DNA of 64,000 nucleotides from Adiantum capillus-veneris. Lineage: Eukaryota > Streptophyta > Polypodiopsida > Polypodiales > Pteridaceae. Shown one piece after another: positions 10,111-20,486 of the stretch. The DNA lies in contig CM043958.1 in the NCBI GenBank assembly GCA_014529385.2, positions 150,668,793 through 150,732,792 on the forward strand. Direction: 5' to 3'. Every line of letters begins with the position of its first letter. The first letter of the stretch is position 1. Under the pieces are notes generated by a model. It had not been told where the DNA came from and searched no databases. It saw only the letters and a program-made list of their open reading frames with translations. A program made the translations under genes and the position numbers.

Positions 10111-10640
10111 GGACGATGAAATGCCTGAGAGTTCGAGAGCAGCTGAGGAACGTGGAAGAAAAGGCAAGATGAAAACAGGACTGGTTCCAGATTGCGTGGG
10201 TATCGATCCCAGCACGTTGGACGAGAGTACAGAACTTTGCCGAGCTTGGGGCAAAGTGAAAGACCAAGAGGCCCTGATCTTCTTTGATGGAGAAGCCAAG
10301 GCCAACTTCATTTCACCAGAATTGGTGGCGCGGCTCGAGATCACTCCCGATCGGATGGGACAACTTGCGGAGGCACTTCTAGCGGCACCCGGCAGGGACG
10401 TAGCCATTACACCTGTCATTGGCAAACTTCGGTTGCATTGTCAGGGGTATTTGGGGCATGAGGACTTTTACATAATGCCTTTGGAAGGTTGTGATGTTCT
10501 CTTGGGAATTCCCTAGTACCACAAGAACAACGCCGTGGTCGACTATCAGGCGAGGAAAGCGACATTGACTACAGAGAAGGGCAAAACCATTGTACTCGAT
10601 ATAAAACTGAACGGCGAGTCTGTCCCTATTGTATCGGCTT
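10111..10640 (+). pseudogene. Element B aspartic protease region
   Basis: The segment MKTGLVPDCVGIDPSTLDE leads into ELCRAWGKVKDQEALIFFDG, whose last residues start the active-site loop FFDGEAKANFIS. Elements F and G have FFDPGAKANFIS and FFDPGAIENFI at the same place, so B's loop has lost the Gly after Asp-Pro and is probably dead. The second half with HEDFYIMPLEGCDVLLGIP is well kept. A TAG directly after GIP interrupts the expected W/Y, after which KNNAVVDYQ continues in the same style. Confidence 0.85.
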
Positions 10641-11935
10641 CGGCCATTTCTAAATTAATGAAATCCAGTCTGTTTGTTTACTCGATCTTTTTGAAAGAGT
10701 TGAATGATGAGGATAGCAGAAATATGTCTAAACTTGATAAAGAACACCAAGATTTTCTCCACTCTCATGCCGATTGCTTCTCAGAGGGCCTGCCAAGCAA
10801 GTTACCACTCGCTCGTCATGAAAATCATACCATTGATCTGATACCTAGAAGAAGCACACCACCGAACCGGCCACCTTACCGTGTGAGCCGAGCACACAAT
10901 GAAGAGATTATGAACCAAGTGAACTACCTCTTGGAAAAGGATCTTGTTCAGCCTAGTACTTCACCGTATTGCTCTCTAGTGTTGTTGGTTTTGAAGAAAG
11001 ACGGATCTTGGAGAATGTGCATCGATTATAGAGCTCTCAACAAAATCACCATCAAGAACAGATTTCCGATTCCTAGGATCGATGATATACTCGATAGATT
11101 ACAGGGATCCTCGTGTTTTAGCAGGATTGATCTGAAGAGTGGATATCATCATATCCGAATCGCGTCGGGAGACGTCTACAAGACAGCCTTTCGGACGACT
11201 TTTGGGTTATTTGAGTTTTTGGTGATGCCTTTAGGCTTAAGCAATGCTTTTGCGACATTTAATGGATTGGATTTTTCAAGAGTACAGGCTACTTGTTGCC
11301 ACTTTCTTTGACGATATCATTGTTTTCTCCAAGAATGAGGCAGAACATAGAGATCATCTGCTTCAGGTCTTTGAAGCATTACGAAATCACAAGTTAGTGA
11401 TTAATACAAAGAAAAGTGAAATTTTTCTACCAGAGATACACTTTTTGGGACACATTGTCGCAGGAGCGGGAGTGCAGATGGATCCGGCCAAGATAGAGAC
11501 TATCCGTGATTGGCCCGATTTGAAGAATGTCCATGAAGTTAGAAGCTTCTTGGGACTGTGTTCGTACTACGGGCGGTTCATTCTAAAGTTTGCAGAGGTT
11601 GCTTCTCGTTTGCAAGAATGCCTTTCAGACATTGAAAGAGAAATTGACTATGGGACCAGTTTACAGAGGTTGCTTCCCATTTGCAAGAATGCCTTTCTAC
11701 TAGAGATACACTTTTTGGGACACATTGTCGCAGGAGCAGGAGTGCAGATGGATCCGGCCAAGATAGAGACTATCCGTGATTGGCCCGATTTGAAGAATGT
11801 CCATGAAGTTAGAAGCTTCTTGGGACTGTGTTCGTACTACGGGCGGTTCATTCTAAAGTTTGCAGAGGTTGCTTCCCGTTTGCAAGAATGCCTTTCAGAC
11901 ATTGAAAGAGAAATTGACTAGAAATTGACTATGGA
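10641..11935 (+). pseudogene. Element B reverse transcriptase with 270-bp internal duplication
   Basis: RT blocks run in order: [73 protein letters not shown], then after a frameshift near 11,250 [18 protein letters not shown] with both catalytic Asp. The thumb (KKSEIFLPEIHFLGHIVAG) and the connection VHEVRSFLGLCSYYGRF then occur twice because of a 270-bp in-frame tandem duplication. The first copy ends in a scrambled segment (LQECLSDIEREIDYG) that replaces the usual connection to RNase H. The palm is recognisable, but the protein could not be made whole. Confidence 0.92.
11432..11925. repeat. 270-bp tandem duplication inside element B RT
   Basis: Copy 1 starts at AGAGATACACTTTTTGGG (11,432) and copy 2 at 11,702, exactly 270 bases later. 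The copies differ at only a handful of positions over ~220 bases, so the event is much younger than the element's LTR divergence suggests for the insertion. At 90 codons it keeps the frame. Confidence 0.93.
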
Positions 11936-11941
11936 ACAGTT

Positions 11942-12345
11942 TTGACTTTGCTGGACTTGCAGCAGTCATTTTTGAAGTATAATATATATTGTGATACTTG
12001 TGATCGTAGTCTGGGTGCGGTCTTAATGCAAGAAGGCCATGTCATTGCTTACGAGAGCCGATTGTTCTCAAGGCCGGAAATGACAGCACAGATTTATGAG
12101 AAAGAGCTTTTGGCGGTTATCCGTGCTCTTACTCAATGGCGGCATTACCTATTCGGAGCGGATTTTACTGTCTTTACAGACCATCAGAGTTTGCGCTACT
12201 TCTTGTCACAGAAGCAGCTATCGGAAAAGAAGATGCGGTGGGCGAACATCTTGTCACAGTTTCACTTCCAGATTGTCCATGTTCAGGGACAGAAGAATGT
12301 GGTGGCAGATGTTTTGTCTCGGAAGCCGTTGGTTCTGGCTATTTC
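11942..12345 (+). pseudogene. Element B RNase H
   Basis: RNase H degrades the RNA strand of the RNA/DNA hybrid. Visible blocks are CDRSLGAVLMQEGHVIAYES, the Glu helix YEKELLAVIRAL, FTVFTDHQSLRYFLSQ with a catalytic Asp, and the C-terminal Asp block GQKNVVADVLSRKPL. The first Asp block (normally CDAS) reads CDTC, keeping the Asp. The frame is open from 11,942 through the end of the domain, making this the best preserved enzyme segment of B, although it is cut off from RT. Confidence 0.9.
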
Positions 12346-13131
12346 CGCGATACATCATAGGAGCTTCGAGGATATGGTCGACCAGTATGCCACAGATCCA
12401 GATTTTGCAGACGTTTTCACACGGATACGGGATGGGGAGACAGTAGCGAGATCTTCCATTTGGGATGGCTACTTGATGAGGAAAACCATGTTGTGCGTTA
12501 CACAGCCGTTGAGGGAAAAGGTTCTAACCGAATGCCACTGTCCGCCTTTTACGGGTCACCGTGGCATTGCTACCACCTTGAAAGGGGTAGAGAGATACAT
12601 CTTTGGCCGAGACTCAAGAAGGATGTGGACGAGTTTGTGCGCAGTTGCTTGGTATGCCAGAAGGTCAAGTTTTACAGGCATAAAGCACAGGGATTGTTAC
12701 AGCCTTTTACCCATACCCACCCGCCCTGGGAAAGTATTGCAATGGATTTCATCTCACGAGAACACAGCGTGGGCACGATTTGTTTATTGCCCAGGTCTTC
12801 AGATTACATGGCATGCCTGAGACAATTGTCTCCGACAGGGACCCCAGGTTCACGAGTTTGTTTTGGACACATATTTGGGAGAACATAAGCACGCGATTGC
12901 AGTTCTTGTTCCACCCACAGACTGTCAGGCAATCAAAGATTGCTAATTCAGTGGTATTGGATTTGTTGAAGTCTTCTTGGTTGGATCACAAGACTACTTG
13001 GGAAAGGTTTTTACCTTTGGTGGGATATGCCTACAGAAACACGTTTGACTCTTTGATGGAGAAGATGCCATTTGAGATTTTTGAATTTGCTACGAAGGTT
13101 CTACCCGCAAAAGATAAGATTTTTCTTTGAA
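12346..13131 (+). pseudogene. Element B integrase with internal deletion and Glu-to-Lys change
   Basis: The zinc-binding N-terminus reads FTGHRGIATTLKGV and, after a frameshift, VRSCLVCQKVKF (HHCC finger). The core begins WESIAMDFIS with the first catalytic Asp. A deletion then joins it to MFIAQVFRLHGMPETIVSDR, with the second Asp. The third residue of the triad should be the Glu of GQSE; here it is RQSKIANS, a Lys. Strand transfer would be abolished. The core ends with MPFEIFEF and KDKIF followed by TGA at 13,128. Confidence 0.9.
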
Positions 13132-13680
13132 GCCGACCAGTTCACGAGGGACTTGGTCCAAAAGGCTTTGCAGAAATTTTAGGAAAGATAGAAAAAGGCA
13201 GCAGATCGCCATTGTCGCGATTTGAAATTGAAGCAGAAGAATTGGGTGCTCTTACATTATGGGAAGGCACGACCAAGAAAGAAAACAAAAGGGAAAGGAG
13301 CGGCTTCTTTGTAAGCTTAGCATGACATAGTGTGGACCTTTCCAGGTTTTCCGAAAAGATAAATGATATCTCCTTTGGACTGAAGCTGCCAGAATACTTG
13401 GAGGATTCACAATGTTTTTTTTTAATGTGAGTCTCTTGAAGCCTTTTGAAGGCGATGTGCATGTTGATGAACAACCCGAATTGGACGAAAAACGAGCAGA
13501 TACTCGTTCCGGAACAGAAATTGTCACACAAAGAAAGAAAGAAGGTAAAGCAAACTGACGGTTCTTGGTTAAATTCAAGACCTACTTCGCATTGGATGCC
13601 AAGCGAATGGAGGAGGAAGACCTAGCAAATATTCCTCAGAATGTGAATCTTTACCTTGAAGCTTTTGGTTTAGCATAGTC
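13132..13680 (+). pseudogene. Element B integrase tail and chromodomain
   Basis: Several short frames keep integrase C-terminal wording (RDLVQKALQKF, KQKNWVLLHYGKARP) and end in a chromodomain at about 13,558-13,677: RFLVKFKTYFALDAKRMEEE, then LANIPQNVNLYLEAFGLA and stop. The Trp expected in DAKWM is Arg here; F and A keep Trp. That residue is part of the aromatic cage in classical chromodomains, so histone-mark binding is probably lost. Confidence 0.82.
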
Positions 13681-14252
13681 TATTCAAATGGAACCCAGAA
13701 TTCAGATTGGCTGGAGATCTAGTGCAGTGGGTTTGCACAAGAGGGGAGTTACTCCGCTCCTTTGTCAACAGATGCTTCGATTTTTGAATACTAGAGTCAC
13801 TGATGTCTCTTTGAGCTTCAGGGATACTGAGAGCTGACAGTATTCAGCTTGATGACTTTATGAAATGGAATTCCAGAAAAATATGAAATTGACTTGTTCT
13901 TGATTTGTTTTTAAGTGCAGGAACTGATAGACAAAATGACTGTAGCATTTTGATCTAATTGATATGGTTGCAATAGGGGTTAGTTAATCGGACATCTATG
14001 AGGTCCCGACTGGATCTAGATACGATTGCTAGCTACATTGCCGATAAATCATGGTCTAAGATCCGAATGAATGTTGAATGTCATGTGATGTCCTATGATG
14101 TTCTGTGATGTGACTATCAATTAGTACATGTGATGAATGTGTGTTCCTAGTACGTAGGTACTAACAATCAGTGTCTACTAAGACAGTTTATGGCCTCTGT
14201 CTATTTTGCAGGCGTAATCGAGGGCGATTAAGATGCTTTCAAGAGGGGGGTA
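13681..14252 (+). other. Element B 3' untranslated region and polypurine tract
   Basis: About 560 non-coding bases follow the chromodomain stop. They end in CTTTCAAGAGGGGGGTA (14,236-14,252) immediately before the 3' LTR. That tract primes plus-strand DNA and is nearly identical to those of elements A and F. No other feature is visible. Confidence 0.85.
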
Positions 14253-14935
14253 TGTCACAAAGTGATGACGTGGCTGCCCGCTCTGTAGAAATCCTAACCC
14301 TAACCCTAACCCTAAAAATCTGAAACCCTGATCTTGCAAAAACCCTAATTCTGCCATAACCCTAACCCTAATTTTGGCATGGTTGTGGAAATGGCTTATG
14401 TGGCTGGCCATACGAGTGCTGGCGTACCGGCCCGCAAAACGCAGCGAAAATTGCGGACAGCTGCGGCAGTTGCTTTTTTGGCATGCTTTTCAAGCTACGC
14501 AATTTTAATGGAGAGAAGTTTCTTTTGCTTTAACTTACCTAGCAAGAGACAAAGAAAAGCCTCTTTGATTTATTTTAGCAAGAGAGAAAGAGAAACTGCT
14601 TTATTTTTGCAAAGCTTTTGAGCTTTTGATTTTCAGCTTTTGGGGCTCTGCTTTTGGCATCCCTTGTAACTTTAAATATGTAAGCAAGCCTCTCACAACT
14701 CAGAGCATCTGGACGCAGAGTCGGAGTGTGAGCGCCTGCCCGCACTCTTGTACTTTGAACTCAGATTAATACAAAAAGAATTACCGAAAGGGGCGCCAGT
14801 CTTTGGGGCCAATATCTCTAGGCACGGAACTCCGTCGGGCCAGTGTGAATCAACTGTGAACTCTGAACTGTTTTGAAGTGGTTATTTGGTGTTGTCGCGG
14901 AAGATTCTTGACTTGGAGTGTCCAAGTTTGTTACA
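14253..14935 (+). mobile_element. Element B 3' LTR
   Basis: Matches 7,886-8,558 along its length with scattered substitutions and small indels. The telomere-like block near its start (14,288-14,375) contains four consecutive CCCTAA units, more than the 5' copy, so the array length has changed since insertion. The conserved motif at 14,777-14,795 has one change (GAATTACCG). Confidence 0.95.
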
Positions 14936-14940
14936 CCGTA

Positions 14941-15662
14941 TTGTTGTACGCATACGTAAGCATAGGCAAATACTGTTCCCACCTGCCCTTATTATCTGAC
15001 ACATAGAATTTCAACAGATATAAGACAATAGAATTAGCTTCTTCTGATTGTCCATCAGTTTGTGGATGAAATGAAGACGAGAACTTGAGCGTAGTGTCCA
15101 TGTTCTCAAACAATCCTCTCCAGAACAAACTAGTCATGCGAGGATCACAATCACGTACAATCGATTGTGGCATACCATGGTACTTAAACACATTGTACAT
15201 AAACAAGCGTGCCATGTGATCAGATTTTATCTTCTTCCTGACAGGGATAAAATGGGCCTGCTTGTTGAACCTGCAGATAATGGTCCATATACCATCATTC
15301 CCTGTTGGCGTTCTTGGAAGATCAAAGATAAAGTCCATAGCAATGCTTTCCCATGGCTTATCCGGAATCCGTAGTGGTTGTAACAACCCTGGTGCCTTTT
15401 GCCTATCAAACTTGACCTTTTGGTAAATTATGCATGCTCGCACAAAGGCATCCACATCTCTCCTCAAGGTAGGCCAATAGAAGAATGTCTCTACCGCTTT
15501 AACTATCGCATCAATACCACAGTGCCCTGTATACAGCGGGACATGACTCTCTTTCATGACCTTATGTCGCAATGGCCTAGTGACACAAAGTCTGCCATGC
15601 ATCCTCATAAAACCATCTCTGAGGAGGTAGTGCTCATGATGTTGCCCCTCTTGCAACTGGTC
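14941..15662 (-). pseudogene. Element A integrase N-terminal half
   Basis: Reading the minus strand: an RNase H/integrase linker (HEHYLLRDGFMRMHGRLC), the zinc-binding region (LYTGHCGIDAIVKAVETFFY, CIIYQKVKFDRQ), the core with WESIAMDFIFDLPRT (first Asp), MPQSIVRDCDPRMTS (second Asp), HPQTDGQSEEANS (catalytic Glu) and ending YAYNNTV, where B is inserted. The second Cys of the finger is Tyr (IIYQ instead of ICQ). The frame is open for 241 codons, so this half is better preserved than the rest of A. It continues at 7,880. Confidence 0.93.
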
Positions 15663-16843
15663 TATCCTGCTGAAAATTGCAGCATCCTCTAAACGATCAA
15701 GAATATCATCAATTCTAGGAATAGGAAACCCACTGTCCTCCTTTGCTGCCCTCCTTTCTCGATGCTCGGAAACCCATTGTCCTCTCCTTTCAACAAGGCA
15801 AGACCAGTGTTAGCAACCTCCATAAGCTGAGTGAGGGTAGCCACTCTGTTCTTGGTACAGTAGTCTCGAAGCCCTTTAGGCAGCCCACAACAATACTTCT
15901 CTATCTGCTCTGTCAATGGCACAAATCTGTAGGAGGTCACTGAGAGTAATGCTTTACAAAACCTCCAATTGTAATCCAGCAAGCTCTTGCATGTAGCCGA
16001 AGTAAGTTGGTGCCAATTTGTCATGACATCCTGCTTCAAATTCATTTGACAGCCAAGCAGATGCAAACATTTGCTTGAAGTAGACCCAAGTGGCGAGTAC
16101 CTGTCCTTGCATTAACAATGTCGTCCACCATGTAAGCACATTGTCCTTTAAGAAAATGGCAGCTTTCCTGACCTTAGAGGCCTCTGTACAATTCCCTCTT
16201 GCATAAGCTGTATCAAGCTGCTGGAGGAAAGTGAGAGCCTTTGCCTTATCCTGGAAGCCACTGAAAGAGCTCAACTTTACAGCTGCACCACCTTATTTGT
16301 AAGCTTTCGGCTTTTCCAGTGCCCCCAAATTGTCATAAGGATAGTCTGCGATATCTAGCTGCTGTCCAGAAAAACCAGCCATGCCAAAATGACCCTATGG
16401 CACCCTAAACTGGCCCTGGTTGCTCTGAAAACCCTGCTCATGCCGATGCTACCATACATGGGGTTTAGCATCATGCCTTGCATACCCCCAAACACTGTTC
16501 CTGCCATGTACGGTTGACTTCCAGGCGCATAAACAGCCATACTCTGGAACAAAGATCCACCCCCAAAATACCCAGGATGTACCGTGGGTGGTGGAAAAAC
16601 TGAGTGCATTGCCTGGTAACCAGTTCCCTGTCCGTTCAAGACAACTGAGTCCTGAACGCATCATCCTCAAGACTCAAGTTGCCCAGTCATAAAGCCCTGT
16701 ACTACTGGAGGGACATTCACATTAACAGGAGGTACAGACTGACGTGCCCGTGAGCTCTCGCCAATCTCGAACACCATAGGGGTTTCCTGTCTGTCCTTAG
16801 AAGAGGAACCCTCTTCCATAATGCCCTTCCCTTTGGCGGCCAT
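15663..16843 (-). pseudogene. Element A gag fused to a remnant of RT
   Basis: Start MAAKGKGIMEEGSSSK at 16,843. Downstream are a Gly/Met-rich linker (MYGSIGMSRVF), the capsid segment FLQQLDTAYARGNCTEASK, AIFLKDNVLTWWTTLLMQGQ, and SYRFVPLTEQIEKYCCGLPK. Directly after the gag end near 15,745 comes a 23-residue piece of RT ([20 protein letters not shown]), and that is joined at about 15,660 to the integrase linker. Zinc knuckle, protease, most of RT and RNase H are absent. Two deletion joints are therefore present. Frame changes also break gag at about 16,070 and 16,450. Confidence 0.85.
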
Positions 16844-16936
16844 AGTGTAACCCCGCGTTCCTGTACTCTGTGTCTTTACCCAAAACAATCGCGGCTCACT
16901 CTTTGAGGAAAAAGTGATTGATGTGCAACGGAACCT

Positions 16937-16998
16937 TGAAACCGGCCCGTGGGGCGGTAGGCTTTGGCTTTCACCCGAAATTCTTTACTTTACTTTAG

Positions 16999-17033
<35 letters not shown>

Positions 17034-18423
17034 TTTGCAAAAGGAACCTACGACGGGAATTAACACTTAAGTACACACACTGCTCGGAAGCTAGAATGCC
17101 CCGAGCAGACGCCGAAAACCTGTAGGCCCCAAAATTGGCGCCCCTTCCGACATTTCTTTATACTTTGAGAGGGTAAATTACAAAGTAGAGTCCTAGGAAT
17201 TCTTTACCTACATCCAGCTAGATACCACCTGTTTTGGCCAAATTTCGGCAACATAACGACCCCAAAACGTGTGCGAAACCAATTCCCTTGCTGGAACTCA
17301 CTTTCACTGGCATAAACCCTCTGATTCCTGCCCAAAAACAGTAAATTCAGCACGCTGTATTTACTGGTTTTTGCCCTGTTTTCAGCCCTAAACAGTCCCC
17401 GAACTGTCCTCTGTCATTGGGGCGTTGTTCTCAATGATTTTGGCGTCCGTATGGCTGAAAAACAGTCAAATTACAGCGCATACACAGCGCTAAACGCACC
17501 TGTTTGGTGAAGTTATGACCCTCACCGATGCCTGCTTTTGGAGTAGCAATTAGCTACTCCTGTCCCTGCTCAAGGAGGCTCTTGCCTCAGCACAAAAGCA
17601 TGAAACAACACAGTTGTACATCGGTCAAATGAAGAGCCCTCTTGTGGGGCATCACATAACTGCACGTAGGGGAGACAGAGAGCAGTGTGTAGTGTGCAGG
17701 GCATCACTCACACTATACATAGAGTGGAAAGAAAGCATTCCATAGCTCTTAACCTGTGACAAAAAACTGAAAAAGGAGCCCTCCCAGCTACAAATTCAGC
17801 GCCACTTCTTCATGCAAGAGGAAAGTCAAAAATGTGCCACTTGGTGCGATTACAAGCATTTTCACGTTTCGGGGTTGCCACCTAAACATCTCCCAGCTGG
17901 TTGCCCAGTTGACTTCGCGACAGAGTTGTAAAATGTTCCCCTTGTCATTCCGGAGGTAATGACGCGAACACATTTCACGGCCCAAAATAGCATTTCCCTA
18001 ATTTTTAGGAGATGCTTCCGTTGGGCTCCCACTGGTCTTCTGACCATCTATCCTCATTGGGACCGCATCCAAAAGTGCAATGTGGCCCAACTATCGAATA
18101 CTTTTTGTTGGTGATCCCACCTTGACTTTATGCCTTTATTGAGTTCACTTCCTAATATCCACCAACTTACTAAGTGCGACGGGAGGACCTACATGACCTT
18201 GAACTGGGTCTAGACATCCTCTTACAATACAAATTCCAGTGCCGACCCACTTCCCGTCTGCGGGTGAAACTACCGTTCAGATTGGTCATTCAATGTCCAA
18301 CCATTTGCAACTTCAAAAAGAGGGTCTCAAAAATAAAACAAAAATCATTGGAAGAAACCAACAACTAAGGTTAGCAATTGCCACGTCCTCGTGACAAAGT
18401 TAACATTCCACGTCCTCGTGACA
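16937..18423 (-). mobile_element. Element A 5' LTR
   Basis: 1,487 bp; starts TGTCACGAGGACG on the minus strand at 18,423 and ends GGTTTCA at 16,937. It contains a (GA)n run at 17,002-17,030 and the conserved motif at 17,135-17,160 (changed to CCTTCCGACATTTC on the plus strand). The ~85-bp segment 17,550-17,635 is missing from the 3' LTR. It is clearly homologous to the F LTRs (for example CTCCATAGCTCTTAAC and CGCCACTTCTTCATGCA). Confidence 0.93.
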
Positions 18424-19220
18424 CAGCTTGTGAAGACTTTAGTGTTTTGTGGCGAAATGTGCTTGCTTACTAAACCTGTCAATGATGACCCAAATCATAT
18501 CATTCCCTTGTGGTGTCCTAGGAATTCTTGTAATGAAATCCATCGCAATAGACTCCCAAGGACCATTGGGGATAGGTAAAGGTTGCAACAATTCGAGAAC
18601 CTTCTGTCTATCAAACTTTGATTTTTGACATGCCAAGCATTCATCAATGTAGTCGCATGTGTCCCTTTGTAATATTGGCCAAATAGAAGAAACGCTCCAA
18701 GGTGCTTAGAGTGGTTGCTCTTCCTCTATGTCCTACATAAGGAGGTTCATGACTCTCTTTCAAGACCTTTTGACGAAGAGAAGAGTTTACACAAAGATGA
18801 TTATCTCTTATAAGGTATCCATCTTTGATGCAATAATTTGAATGAGATTCTCCTTCTTGCAGCTTCAACCATGTTGTTTGAAAATCAGCATCCTTGTCAT
18901 AGGTATTTTTCATACCTTGAAAGTCTTCAAGATGAGCCACTGTGATGGTTGAAATTCAAGGAACTCTTGAAAGTGCGTCTGCGAGCACATTGTGCTTGCC
19001 ATGAATATATAAGATTTGAAAATGAAACATTGAAAAAAAGTTTTCCCACTTAGCATGCTTTTCTTGTAAGTGCTTTTGAGTTTTGAAATACTTCAAGCTT
19101 TGGTGGTCAGTTCTTACAAGCAATTCATTACCTAAAGATAATGTTTCCATATCTTCAAAGCATGAACAACAACTAACAGCACTTTTCATAAATATCAAAC
19201 CTCTTTTCTGCATCATTTAG
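18424..19220 (-). pseudogene. Element C RNase H C-terminus and integrase N-terminal half
   Basis: On the minus strand the RNase H part shows ELLVRTDHQSLKYFKTQ and GKHNVLADALSRVP. The linker LKLQEGESHSNYCIKDGYLI and zinc-binding EPPYVGHRGRATTLSTLERF follow, then CQKSKFDRQKVLELLQPLPI and WESIAMDFITRIPRT with the first catalytic Asp. The frame shifts at least twice, near 18,950 and 18,640. It joins element C's C-terminal half across element A, confirming that A landed inside this gene. Confidence 0.9.
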
Positions 19221-19439
19221 GCGTCGGCTTTCGAAAGCTACAGCATGGCCTTCTTGATTAAGCACAGCAACAATGGAATTGCCACAAGCATCTGCTTCAT
19301 TCAACCATGAATGGTTTTGCCAAGTCAGAGATTATGAGAATTGGGCCTGAAGTGAGCGCCATTTTCAGCTTTTTAAAAGCTGCCTTCTCTTTCTCCTTCC
19401 ATTCTTCTTCGTGAGGTCATGTCAAGGAGAAGCATTATG

Positions 19440-20400
19440 GGCAAAATGCTTGATGAAGCGGCGATAGTAAGAGCATAACCAAAGAAAAGATCGCACTTAA
19501 TGCACATCACAAAGATCTTGCCATTCTTGAAGTATTTTAATCTATTATCGATCCATTTAAATACCTTATGAACAGATCACATGCCCAAGATAATTTATCT
19601 TCCGCATGAAAAACTTGCTTTTCTTACCATTAATGAGAAGCTAGTTCTCATGAAGAAGTTGTAAAACACTTTCCAAATGTTGACAATGCTCCTCTTCATT
19701 CTTGCTAAACACAAGAATATCATCAAAGAAAGTACCGACATATTAGCGGTGACCTCTAAAGATACGCTACATCATGCGATTGAAAGTTGTTGGTGCATTA
19801 GTTAATCCAAAAGGAATCACCAAGAATTCGTATAAGCCAAAAGAAGTATGGAAAGCAACCTTGTGGGTGTCTTGTGGAATCACCCTGATTTGGTGATAGC
19901 CGCTCTTTAGATCAATCCTACTGAAAATCTTGGCGCCACCAAAGCGATCCAAAATGTCATCAATTCGTGGAATGGAAACCTGTCCTTCACATTATTTTGT
20001 TGAGTGCCCGATGGTCGATGCACATTCTGAAGGTGCCATCCTTTTTCAGAACAAGAAGAACTGGAGAACAAAAGGAGCTACTAGACTTAATCAACCCATG
20101 ACTAAGTAGGTCTTCCACTTGCTTTCTGATTTCCTCTTGTTGAGGACAGCACACTCGATAAGGCGCAATGTTGGGAGGAGAGCTACCAAAGATGATATGT
20201 ATTTGATGATCTTCACGCCTTTCTCGAGGTAGTTGATAAGGAAGATCTTCTGAAAAACAATCTTTATACTTTTCCAAGATTTTGAGTTGTCCTTAATTTT
20301 CAACATGCATCTTATCATGGCTATCATTTACATAAAGCAAAGAACATTGCACACAATCCTTGATTGCTCTAGTATGGCTTACCATTGGTATGATGTCCCC
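19440..20400 (-). pseudogene. Element C reverse transcriptase
   Basis: The minus strand encodes KYKDCFSEDLPYQLPRERRE, then [63 protein letters not shown] and FFDDILVFSKNEEEH with both catalytic Asp, then the thumb KKSKFFMRKINYLGHV. Small gaps and frame changes interrupt the blocks. Upstream of ~20,330 only a trace of the protease/RT linker remains before sequence orientation switches near 20,420-20,485. Gag and protease of C are not seen. Confidence 0.88.
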
Positions 20401-20486
20401 GGTTACGCCTGCTTTAATCATTAACTTTTTCCTTTATGGGTGAACTCGACGGTCTTCTTTTGAGAGTAGATAGTTGAATCCACTCT

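Larger units (their letters stand above)
7886..14935 (+). mobile_element. Element B: full-length chromovirus inserted in A
   Basis: Both LTRs (673 and 683 bp), an iMet primer site, gag, protease, RT, RNase H, integrase, chromodomain and polypurine tract are present in Ty3/gypsy order over 7.05 kb. The 5-bp target duplication CCGTA is perfect (7,881-7,885 and 14,936-14,940) and interrupts A's integrase. The LTRs differ at several percent of positions by eye, so the insertion is not recent. The genes carry many frameshifts, an integrase deletion and an RT duplication, so the copy is not autonomous. Confidence 0.96.
5630..18423 (-). mobile_element. Element A: chromovirus inserted in C, deleted internally, host of B
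   Basis: The ends are TG/CA and the 5-bp target duplication CAGCT is perfect on both sides (5,625-5,629 and 18,424-18,428), so the boundaries are secure. The sequence is both LTRs, gag, a remnant of RT, integrase and chromodomain. Protease, most of RT and RNase H are missing. Element B sits inside its integrase. Without B, A is about 5.7 kb, short for this lineage, so it was already a deletion derivative or became one later. Its LTRs and integrase resemble those of element F. Confidence 0.95.
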
